A stretch of DNA of 26,182 nt from a virus: IMG/VR virus record IMGVR_UViG_3300020394_001438, positions 1 through 26,182 of that record; one strand, given 5' to 3'. The stretch's first letter is position 1. Every line of letters starts with the position of its first letter. This document shows, piece after piece, positions 11,986 to 17,697 of the stretch. The notes under the pieces were generated by a model. It had not been told where the DNA came from. It searched no databases and saw only the letters and a program-made list of their open reading frames with translations. The translations under genes and the position numbers were made by a program.

Positions 11986-13125
11986 ATGGATCCACTGGAA
12001 ATTTTCAAAAGCGGCACATGGACCGACATGAGTGGCAAGGAGTTGTCGTTCAGCGACGAGGACCTGCAGGCCACCATTTCCGCCTATGACCCGGCGCTGT
12101 TTAAAGCGCCCCTGGTGGTCGGTCACCCGAAAACCGAAGACCCGGCCTACGGCTGGGTCGACAAGCTGGACCTGGCGGGCGACAAGATGACCGCCACGGC
12201 TGACCAGCTGGAGCCTGAGTTCGCCGCCATGGTGAACGACGGCCGGTTCCCCAAAGTGAGCGCGAGCTTCTTCCACCCTGATTCCAAGAACAACCCCAAG
12301 CCTGGCGTTTGGTATCTGCGCCATGTCGGCTTTCTGGGCGCCGCCGCGCCGGCTGTGAAGGGGCTGAAGGCTGCCAGCTTTTCCGACGACGCTGAGGGCG
12401 TCGTCACCATCGAGTTCGCGGACGCCGACTTCGAGAGCCGCTGGGCGATCAGCCGGGTGTTCCGAAACATGCGGGACTGGCTGCTGGATCAATTCGGCGC
12501 CGAAACCGCTGACCGAGTCGTGCCGGATTTCCTGGCGCGATCCGCTGAAGAGGCGGCGACCCGACCGGATGACGACGCCCAGCCGGCGTTCTCCCAACCC
12601 CCTGAGAAAGAAGAGGAGCCCACCGTGGACCCCAAAGACAAATCGAAGCCGGATAACGCTGACTTTGCACAGCGCGAAACGGCGTTGAGCCAGCGTGAAC
12701 AGGAGCTGGCTGATCGTGAAAAGGCCCTGGCGGAGCAGGAAGACAAACGCCACCAGGAAGAAGTGGCCGCCTTCGCGGACCAGCTGGTCAAAGACGGCAA
12801 GCTGCTGCCGCGTGAAAAGGACGGCCTTGTGGCGTTCATGGCCGGCCTGGATGGCGACGACACCGTCAGCTTCGCCGAGGGCGGTAAGACCGTGGAGACC
12901 TCGCGCGAGAAATGGCTGCGCGGCTTCCTGGAAGAGTTGCCGGAGCGCGTCGACTTTTCCGAGCGCGGCGATGATGAGGACCGGGACGTCACCAGCTCGG
13001 CGAGTTTTGCGGCGCCGGCCGGCTACTCGGTCAACCAAGACAAACTGGAGCTTCATCGTAAGGCGGAAGCCTACGCGTCGAAGCACAAAGTGGACTACAA
13101 CACCGCCCTGTCGGCGGTGAGCTAA
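11986..13125 (+). CDS. Prohead protease, Mu gpI-like, with C-terminal scaffold, 379 aa
   Basis: The ATG at 11986 (MDPLEIFKSGTWTDMSGKEL) has AAGGTGAG upstream; an open frame extends earlier only from a TTG that overlaps the regulatory element. Residues 1-140 (SFSDEDLQATISAYDP, LVVGHPKTEDPAYGWVDKLD, FPKVSASFFHP, LRHVGFLGAAAPAVKGL) match the Mu I protease family. Residues about 200-379 form an acidic, Gln/Glu-rich coiled coil (FAQRETALSQREQELADREK), typical of scaffolds. The protein should guide capsid assembly and then cleave the scaffold and itself. A second product may start internally at 12625, like gpZ in Mu. Ser110 or Ser112 and a His may be catalytic, but I cannot assign them. Confidence 0.88.
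   Translation: MDPLEIFKSGTWTDMSGKELSFSDEDLQATISAYDPALFKAPLVVGHPKTEDPAYGWVDKLDLAGDKMTATADQLEPEFAAMVNDGRFPKVSASFFHPDSKNNPKPGVWYLRHVGFLGAAAPAVKGLKAASFSDDAEGVVTIEFADADFESRWAISRVFRNMRDWLLDQFGAETADRVVPDFLARSAEEAATRPDDDAQPAFSQPPEKEEEPTVDPKDKSKPDNADFAQRETALSQREQELADREKALAEQEDKRHQEEVAAFADQLVKDGKLLPREKDGLVAFMAGLDGDDTVSFAEGGKTVETSREKWLRGFLEELPERVDFSERGDDEDRDVTSSASFAAPAGYSVNQDKLELHRKAEAYASKHKVDYNTALSAVS
12625..13125 (+). CDS. Possible internal in-frame scaffold protein, Mu gpZ-like, 166 aa
   Basis: Within the protease gene an in-frame GTG at 12625 is preceded by AAGAGGAG (12611-12618) at 6 bases, a good ribosome site. The product (MDPKDKSKPDNADFAQRETA onward) would contain just the coiled-coil scaffold region and C-terminal tail. 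Mu and several other phages make the scaffold from an internal start of the protease gene, giving an excess of scaffold over protease. The site is seen in the sequence; its use is inferred. Confidence 0.6.
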   Translation: MDPKDKSKPDNADFAQRETALSQREQELADREKALAEQEDKRHQEEVAAFADQLVKDGKLLPREKDGLVAFMAGLDGDDTVSFAEGGKTVETSREKWLRGFLEELPERVDFSERGDDEDRDVTSSASFAAPAGYSVNQDKLELHRKAEAYASKHKVDYNTALSAVS

Positions 13126-13138
13126 GGGAGCCTCAACC

Positions 13139-13477
13139 ATGAGTGCACAGTCTATTGCGGTGCTCACCCTGACCTTTGCGGCGACCGCTCAGGTCACCGC
13201 TGAGCGCTTTGTCGGCTTCGACGGCGCACCGGCCACTGCTGCTGGTACCGCCGCTGGTGTTTCGCGCACCAATGCCGCTACCGGCGATGACTTCGCCGCT
13301 GATGTCATCGGCACGTCGGTGGTGGAGGCTGGCGGAGCGATCGCCGTGGGGGGTGAGATCGAAGTTGGTACGGCCGGTAAAGCCGTGGCACTCAGTGCCG
13401 GCGTGACCGTCGCCCGCGCCCTGCAGGAGGCGACCGCCGATGGCGATCGCATCGAAATCCTTCTGATCGGCAACTAG
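13139..13477 (+). CDS. DUF2190-like capsid decoration protein, 112 aa
   Basis: The protein is MSAQSIAVLTLTFAATAQVT, then a Gly/Ala/Val-rich beta pattern (RFVGFDGAPATAAGTAAGVS, ATGDDFAADVIGTSVVEAGG, IAVGGEIEVGTAGKAVALSA), ending in DRIEILLIGN. This alternation of small residues and short strands is characteristic of DUF2190 capsid decoration or stabilisation proteins in Mu-like and B3-like phages. It lies between the scaffold and the capsid gene, 13 bp after the former, and has an AAGGGAG site. It probably binds the outside of the mature capsid. The family match is good although the sequence is low in complexity. Confidence 0.85.
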   Translation: MSAQSIAVLTLTFAATAQVTAERFVGFDGAPATAAGTAAGVSRTNAATGDDFAADVIGTSVVEAGGAIAVGGEIEVGTAGKAVALSAGVTVARALQEATADGDRIEILLIGN

Positions 13478-13489
13478 GAGATAACCATC

Positions 13490-14425
13490 ATGCCTCAGAT
13501 GAGCAACCAGCAGGTCCGGGTTATCGACCCGATCCTGACTACCCAGGCACGTGGCTACCGTCATCCCGGACATGTTGGCATGACGCTGTTCCCGCGTGCA
13601 CCCGTATCCGTGGCCGGCGGCCAGGTTCTCACATTCGGTAAGGAGTCTTTCCGCCGATACAACGCCCGGCGTGCCCCGGGTGCGGCGACGAAACGCATCC
13701 AGTTCGGCTATCTGGGGGAGCGCTTCTCCCTGGTCGAGGAATCTCTGGAAGGCGTGGTTCCCCGTTCTCACCTCCGCGATGCGAGTCAGGTGCCTGGCAT
13801 TAACTTGGGTCAGCGTGCTGTTCGTAACGTCATGAACGTTTTGTCGCTGGGCCTGGAATGCGACCAGGCAGATCTCGCTCGTGATCCGGCTCGCTATGAC
13901 AACGACCACAAGGTCGACTTGGCGGGCGCCAAATGGACAGACGATGCCAATAACCCGGCCAAAGACATCCGCGTCGGCGAGGAGGTCATTCGTGAATCCA
14001 TCGGCATGGCCCCCAACACACTGGTCCTCAGTGCCAAGGCCTTCGCCGCCATGCGCGAGAATTTGAATGTTCTGGATCGGTTCAAGTACACCTCCAGCGA
14101 TTCGGTCACTGCGGAGATGATCGCCGCGATGCTCGACCTGGACCAGGTTGTGATCGGTAAAGCGGTTGTGGCAGGCGAAGGTGATGCATTCTCCGACGTC
14201 TGGGGCAGCGACGCGATTCTCGCCTACTGTGCTCCTGACAGCGGTGAAGGGGCCAATATGGAAGAGCCCAGCTTTGGCTACACCTACGCGATGGAAGGTC
14301 ACCCGCTCGTCGAGGAAACCTACTACGCCGACAACAACAAATCCTGGATCTACCCGGTGACCTACGAGCGCGATCCTGTGCTCACTGGAATCACCGCCGG
14401 GTACCTTCTGCGGAACGTCGGTTAA
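13490..14425 (+). CDS. Major capsid protein, 311 aa
   Basis: The ATG at 13490 has AGGAG at -9. Starting MPQMSNQQVRVIDPILTTQA, it contains YRHPGHVGMTLFPRAPVSVA near the N terminus, an SLVEESLEGVVPRS segment, APNTLVLSAKAFAAMRENLN in the core and YAMEGHPLVEETYYADNNKS near the end. This fits HK97-fold major capsid proteins of B3/D3112-type phages, in contrast to the unrelated-looking gpT sequence of Mu itself. Position after scaffold and decoration protein, size and a strong ribosome site support this. Hundreds of copies build the icosahedral shell. The short N-terminal part suggests that the scaffold is separate, as found here. Confidence 0.9.
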   Translation: MPQMSNQQVRVIDPILTTQARGYRHPGHVGMTLFPRAPVSVAGGQVLTFGKESFRRYNARRAPGAATKRIQFGYLGERFSLVEESLEGVVPRSHLRDASQVPGINLGQRAVRNVMNVLSLGLECDQADLARDPARYDNDHKVDLAGAKWTDDANNPAKDIRVGEEVIRESIGMAPNTLVLSAKAFAAMRENLNVLDRFKYTSSDSVTAEMIAAMLDLDQVVIGKAVVAGEGDAFSDVWGSDAILAYCAPDSGEGANMEEPSFGYTYAMEGHPLVEETYYADNNKSWIYPVTYERDPVLTGITAGYLLRNVG

Positions 14426-14499
14426 CCCATACCACCCGCGCCGACGCAGGGATGAGCACAGGGCCAAGGGACGGCCCCAGGCGCTAACGGAGAGTAAAG

Positions 14500-15021
14500 A
14501 TGCCCAAGTATCCGATTCTCAGCCCGGTGAAGTTTGGGGGTGAGATCCATAAACGCGGTGAGCTGGATTGCACCGAGAAGGAGGCCGCCCCTCTGATCAA
14601 GTCGGGCAGCCTTGGGTCTGCTGTCGACGGCGCTGGCCAGACCAGCAATCCCGTGCCCGGTGGCGCGTTGACCCCGGAGCAATTCTCGGCGGCCGTGGCG
14701 AAGCTGGACACGCAGAACAAGAGCCACTGGACCAACGCGAACAAGCCGGAGGTTAAAGCACTGGCGGAAGTAGCGGGACTGAAGCTGAAAGCCGCCGATC
14801 GCGACCACTTATGGGCGCACCACCAAGCAAAGAACGCCCCGATCGAGGGTGTCTGGGTCAAGGCCAAGGACGGCACCGTGACGTTCGGTGAGCACGAGAT
14901 CGATACCGATGGTATCGGCTTCGCCGACGGTGTGCTGACGGAGGAGCAGTTGGCCGAGCTGGAAGCCAATGACCAGGTAGAGGTCGAAGCCGGCACCTTC
15001 GAGGGCATGGTTCAGCAATGA
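14500..15021 (+). CDS. gp35-like structural/connector protein, 173 aa
   Basis: An N-terminal small beta domain (KYPILSPVKFGGEIHKRGEL, ending LIKSGSLG) is followed by a Gly/Pro linker, a helical segment (NKPEVKALAEVAGLKLKAAD) and an acidic tail. Mu-like phages have a gene of this kind (gp35 position) between capsid and the gp36-type protein. The N-terminal domain resembles the DUF7210 type and is repeated in the small protein at 15979. Its role is not established; a capsid-associated or connector function is likely from context. The 74-bp gap before it has no clear element. Its stop overlaps the next start (ATGA). Confidence 0.7.
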   Translation: MPKYPILSPVKFGGEIHKRGELDCTEKEAAPLIKSGSLGSAVDGAGQTSNPVPGGALTPEQFSAAVAKLDTQNKSHWTNANKPEVKALAEVAGLKLKAADRDHLWAHHQAKNAPIEGVWVKAKDGTVTFGEHEIDTDGIGFADGVLTEEQLAELEANDQVEVEAGTFEGMVQQ

Positions 15022-15527
15022 ACTACGTCACCCACCAGCAGCTCGCCGAGCGGCCCGGGGCCAGGGAACTGGCCCAGGTGGCCACCGCCCAGCATGAACG
15101 GGTAGTGGCCGCTGAGCTGATGGAGGCCACGCTGCTGGATCAGGACCGGAGCACCTGGCCGGCTGATGAGGTGGCGGTCGCCGACGATGCCCTGCAGCGG
15201 ATCGACGACGCTATATCGGATGCCCAGGCGCAGATCGATGGCTTTCTGGCGAGGCGGGGCTATCTCCCCCTGGATCCGGTACCCCGCGTCGTCAGCAATT
15301 GGGCCCGGGCCATCACCCGGTACCTGTTGCACAAGGACCGCCTCAGCAGTGACGACGGCAGCGACCCGATCGTCCGGGACTACCGGGACGCTCTGAAGCT
15401 GCTGCAGCTGACGGCCGACGGCAAGTTCAGCCTCGGTGCAAACGATAGCCAAGCCAGCCAGGGCGCCGGCTCGCCGGAGTTCCGCACCGGCATGACCACC
15501 TTCCGCGACAACCTGGGTGACTACTGA
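15018..15527 (+). CDS. Head-tail connector, Mu gp36-like (DUF1320), 169 aa
   Basis: MNYVTHQQLAERPGARELAQ opens a DUF1320 protein; the signature continues with DDALQRIDDAISDAQAQIDG, FLARRGYLPLD, VVSNWARAITRYLLHKDRLS and VRDYRDALKLLQLTADGKFSL. The all-helical fold is that of gp6/gp15-type head-completion proteins, which bind the portal after packaging and create the tail-binding surface. It overlaps both neighbours (ATGA upstream, TGATG downstream), so the connector genes form one coupled unit. Family assignment is firm; the exact place in the neck is inferred. Confidence 0.9.
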   Translation: MNYVTHQQLAERPGARELAQVATAQHERVVAAELMEATLLDQDRSTWPADEVAVADDALQRIDDAISDAQAQIDGFLARRGYLPLDPVPRVVSNWARAITRYLLHKDRLSSDDGSDPIVRDYRDALKLLQLTADGKFSLGANDSQASQGAGSPEFRTGMTTFRDNLGDY

Positions 15528-15982
15528 TGAGCCAGCCGCTGGACACCACACTCATTGAGGCCCGCATCCGCGATGTGGTCTCGCAGTTTGAGGTGGTGGG
15601 TGGCGCGGCCGACTACGCCGCCGTGCAGGACCTTCGGGGCTTTCGCACGCCAAGCGCCTTCGTCGTCGCCGGCCAGGAGAAGCGGGTGCCGGAGGCCTCG
15701 GAGGGCCAGCGCAGGATCAGCGGTAAGCAGCAGGTTGAGACCACCTTCGGGGTGGTTCTGGCCTTACGGAACTATCGGGATCCCCGTGGCGAGGCGGTCA
15801 ACACCGACGCCCGGCCGCTGATTGGCGCGGTGCGCGATGCGCTCATGGGCTGGACGCCCGGCGCGGGGATCATGCGGCCGATCGCCTGGCAGCAGGGCGA
15901 CGTCCTGGACTACGACGCCAACACCCTGTTGTGGGCGGAGGTTTTTTCCACAAAGCACTTCATCGGAGGCAACGCCCCATGA
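15527..15982 (+). CDS. Mu gp37-like protein (DUF1834), probable tail terminator, 151 aa
   Basis: The protein runs MSQPLDTTLIEARIRDVVSQ, DLRGFRTPSAFVVAGQEKRV, VETTFGVVLALRNYRDPRGE, ALMGWTPGAGIMRPIAWQQG and ends with a strand LLWAEVFSTKHFIGG. This alpha-beta pattern is the gp37/DUF1834 family, related in fold to lambda gpU and other tail terminator proteins that cap the finished tail tube before it joins the head. Its order after the gp36-like gene is as in Mu. It overlaps its neighbours at both ends. The function is inferred from family and synteny. Confidence 0.85.
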   Translation: MSQPLDTTLIEARIRDVVSQFEVVGGAADYAAVQDLRGFRTPSAFVVAGQEKRVPEASEGQRRISGKQQVETTFGVVLALRNYRDPRGEAVNTDARPLIGAVRDALMGWTPGAGIMRPIAWQQGDVLDYDANTLLWAEVFSTKHFIGGNAP

Positions 15983-16206
15983 CCACGAAGCAAAAGACCG
16001 TGACGGTCACCCTGGCCGGCCCGCACGAACACAAAGGCCGCCCGTGCAAAAAAGGGGACCAGATCGAAGTCACGCCGCGCCAAAAGGCGTGGCTGGAGAA
16101 GATCGGGAAGCTGGAAGGCTCCCGCCCCGGCGGCTACCAGCCCGCCGAGACCGCCCCGCCGGAGAAGACCGGCGGCAAAGACAGCAACAAGGGGGCTGAC
16201 CAATGA
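15979..16206 (+). CDS. Small DUF7210-like protein, 75 aa
   Basis: The ATG at 15979 overlaps the previous TGA. The first 45 residues (KTVTVTLAGPHEHKGRPCKK, GDQIEVTPRQKAWLEKIGKL) form the same kind of small beta domain as the N terminus of the 14500 gene. The rest is a hydrophilic Pro/Gly/Lys tail without predicted structure. It is coupled to the tail tube gene through an ATGA overlap at 16203-16206. It is probably a minor structural or assembly protein; the function is unknown. Confidence 0.7.
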   Translation: MTTKQKTVTVTLAGPHEHKGRPCKKGDQIEVTPRQKAWLEKIGKLEGSRPGGYQPAETAPPEKTGGKDSNKGADQ

Positions 16207-16970
16207 GGGATTTCTCGCTGCAAGGCAAAGTGTATCTGGGTGAGCGCCTGGCCAATGGTAAGCCCGGCGCAATGCGCTGGGTGAACGACGCTGGCCTCTT
16301 GAACATCGCGATGAGCGTCACGGAGGAAAACCGGCAGGAAAGCTATTCCGGCAACCGGCAGACCAGCGCGACCTTGAACACCGCGACCGAGGTGACCTTC
16401 AACCTCACGCTTCGCCACGGCGACGCCAAGAACCTGGCGCTCGGCCTCTACGGCAAGGCGCTGACCGTGGCGTCTGGCTCCAAGACTGGCGAGCCGCTGC
16501 CCGAGCCTCTCACCATCGGTGACCGGGTGATTCTGGATCGCGGCAACATCAGCAATCTGGTCCTGTCCGATTCAGCGGGCACACCGACGGAGCTGGTGGA
16601 AGACACGGACTACCGCATCGAGTCGGTGCCGGGTGGCGTGCTCGAAATCCTCAGCGATCTCAGCGGCTTCACCGCGCCCTTCGAAGCGGATTATGAGTTC
16701 GGCGCCAGCACCGATGTGACCATGTTCACCGAGCGTCCACCGATTCGTTACCTGATGCTCGACGGCGTCAACACCGTCGATGACAGCGGGGATCGTATCC
16801 GCGCGCGCCTGTATCGCCTGAAGTTCAATCCGGTGAATCAGCTGGACCTGATCAACGAGTCCTTCGGTGAGCTGGCGCTCAGCGGTACCGCGCTGTTCGA
16901 CCCGCTGAGCGAGCCGGATCCGGCACTCGGTGGCTTTGGCCGTATCGAGCTGCTGGACGAGGGCGCGTAA
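16203..16970 (+). CDS. Major tail tube protein, 255 aa
   Basis: The protein begins MRDFSLQGKVYLGERLANGK and has a beta-rich body: ALRHGD-type strands (VTFNLTLRHGDAKNLALGLY), an Ig-like middle region (IGDRVILDRGNISNLVLSDS) and a C-terminal strand set (IRARLYRLKFNPVNQLDLIN, FGELALSGTALFDP). Size, order and the EVTFNLTLxxxxxxNLAxxLxG motif match the tail tube proteins of D3112/B3-like siphoviruses. It stacks in hexameric rings around the tape measure. It lies directly before the frameshifted chaperone genes, the standard siphovirus order. The overlap with the previous gene (ATGA) and with the next (TAATG) indicates coupled translation. Confidence 0.87.
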   Translation: MRDFSLQGKVYLGERLANGKPGAMRWVNDAGLLNIAMSVTEENRQESYSGNRQTSATLNTATEVTFNLTLRHGDAKNLALGLYGKALTVASGSKTGEPLPEPLTIGDRVILDRGNISNLVLSDSAGTPTELVEDTDYRIESVPGGVLEILSDLSGFTAPFEADYEFGASTDVTMFTERPPIRYLMLDGVNTVDDSGDRIRARLYRLKFNPVNQLDLINESFGELALSGTALFDPLSEPDPALGGFGRIELLDEGA

Positions 16971-17491
16971 TGGCACGCCGGCATCCGAAGAAAAAGCAGG
17001 CGAAGCAGCAGGCCGAGGCCGAGGACGATCTGTCCATCCTCCACCCGGATCGGGAGATCCACGTGGGGGGTGAGACGGTCACCGTCCGTGAGTACGGTTT
17101 CGTCGAGGGCCTGCGGATCCGTGCGGCGGCCGCGCCGCTGATCGATGAGCTGTACCAGGTCATGCGCGGCGGTGACTCGGACCTGGACAGCATCTATGCG
17201 TTGCTCGCCGAGCACCACCAGCTTCTGGTGGAGCTGATGGCGGCCTCGATCGACCAGGATCTCGAATTCATCCAGGGACTCAGCGATGGGGACGGCAGCC
17301 TGCTGATGGACACCTGGTGGGTGGTCAACTCGGCTTTTTTTATTCGGGCTGTGCAGCGGAAGATGCAGATCAGTCGGGTTCACGGTCGAACGACGGCGAC
17401 ACGGAGTTCCGCTGGAGGGACGTCTACGCCGCGCTCATCGCCGACGGACACCCCCCAGACCGACTCGGGCGATACACCGAGCGACAGCTAA
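16970..17491 (+). CDS. Tail assembly chaperone, short form (G-like), 173 aa
   Basis: A basic start MARRHPKKKQAKQQAEAEDD leads into a conserved core (HPDREIHVGGETVTVREYGF, VEGLRIRAAAAPLIDELYQV, DLEFIQGLSDGDGSLLMDTW). After the T-run at 17335 the zero frame continues for 49 codons into a Ser/Thr/Arg-rich, low-complexity end typical of an unselected frame. In long-tailed phages the short chaperone binds the tape measure and, through the longer frameshift form, recruits tail tube subunits. It is not part of the finished virion. The position between tube and tape measure genes is diagnostic. Confidence 0.85.
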   Translation: MARRHPKKKQAKQQAEAEDDLSILHPDREIHVGGETVTVREYGFVEGLRIRAAAAPLIDELYQVMRGGDSDLDSIYALLAEHHQLLVELMAASIDQDLEFIQGLSDGDGSLLMDTWWVVNSAFFIRAVQRKMQISRVHGRTTATRSSAGGTSTPRSSPTDTPQTDSGDTPSDS

Positions 17492-17622
17492 AGCTCTACT
17501 ACGACGCTGCACAGCGCCGAGAGCGTCACCACCGCGCCGATCTCTTCCTGGATGTCAGGGCGGCGTTCGGCGCGGACAAACACCAGGCGAATGACCACCT
17601 GCGTGCCCTGAAGAAAGACTGA
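16970..17622 (+). CDS. Tail assembly chaperone, -1 frameshift fusion (G-T-like), 217 aa
   Basis: The product joins codons 16970-17341 to the -1 frame 17341-17622. It reads WWVVNSAFF then YSGCAAEDADQSGSRSNDG and a well-structured helical domain (FRWRDVYAALIADGHPPDRL, YTERQLKLYYDAAQRRERHH, LFLDVRAAFGADKHQANDHL). The ERQLKLYYDAA and helical pattern is typical of the downstream chaperone domain in phages with this arrangement. The domain has no good start of its own, so it should be made only by frameshifting, giving a small amount of long form. It ends 2 bp before a hairpin and 24 bp before the third late-promoter element. Confidence 0.83.
17335..17341 (+). other. Slippery heptamer for -1 ribosomal frameshifting
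   Basis: Seven T in the phase T_TTT_TTT follow the Ala codon GCT (17333-17335). This is a canonical X_XXY_YYZ slip site. It lies where the zero frame turns into a shadow-like sequence and the -1 frame takes up conserved-looking coding sequence. Confidence 0.8.
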
Positions 17623-17623
17623 A

Positions 17624-17650
17624 CGGCGGCTGCGGCCGCCGCTTAGTTTT
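17624..17650 (+). terminator. Hairpin plus T run ahead of the tail module
   Basis: CGGCGGC (17624-17630) pairs with GCCGCCG (17635-17641) across TGCG; CTTAGTTTT follows. The T run is also the first arm of the 17647 element. It looks like an intrinsic terminator placed immediately before a new promoter signal. Confidence 0.5.
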
Positions 17651-17667
17651 GCCCGCGTTCAAAAGAC
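17647..17667 (+). promoter_or_regulatory. Putative late-promoter activator site, copy 3 (tail module)
   Basis: TTTTGCCCGCGTTCAAAAGA followed by C is identical to copy 1 over the whole element. It lies 30 bp before the tape measure ATG. This position corresponds to a tail-module promoter such as Mu PP. CATCAT at 17686-17691 is a possible but weak -10. Confidence 0.6.
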
Positions 17668-17697
17668 CCCGCCCACCGTCGTCGCCATCATCCCGCT

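Noticed and set aside
11959-13167. A 402-codon leftward open frame opposite the protease/scaffold gene
   Set aside because: Antisense shadow with low-complexity content; the protease family match is on the other strand.
13133-14467. A 444-codon leftward open frame opposite the decoration and capsid genes
   Set aside because: The sense strand has two recognised head genes with good ribosome sites; the antisense frame is a codon-bias artefact.
4111-17667. The three 21-bp copies as a CRISPR array or insertion-site duplications
   Set aside because: Copies are 5.7-7.8 kb apart in the same orientation, with no spacer periodicity and no mobile element between them; all lie just before transcription modules.
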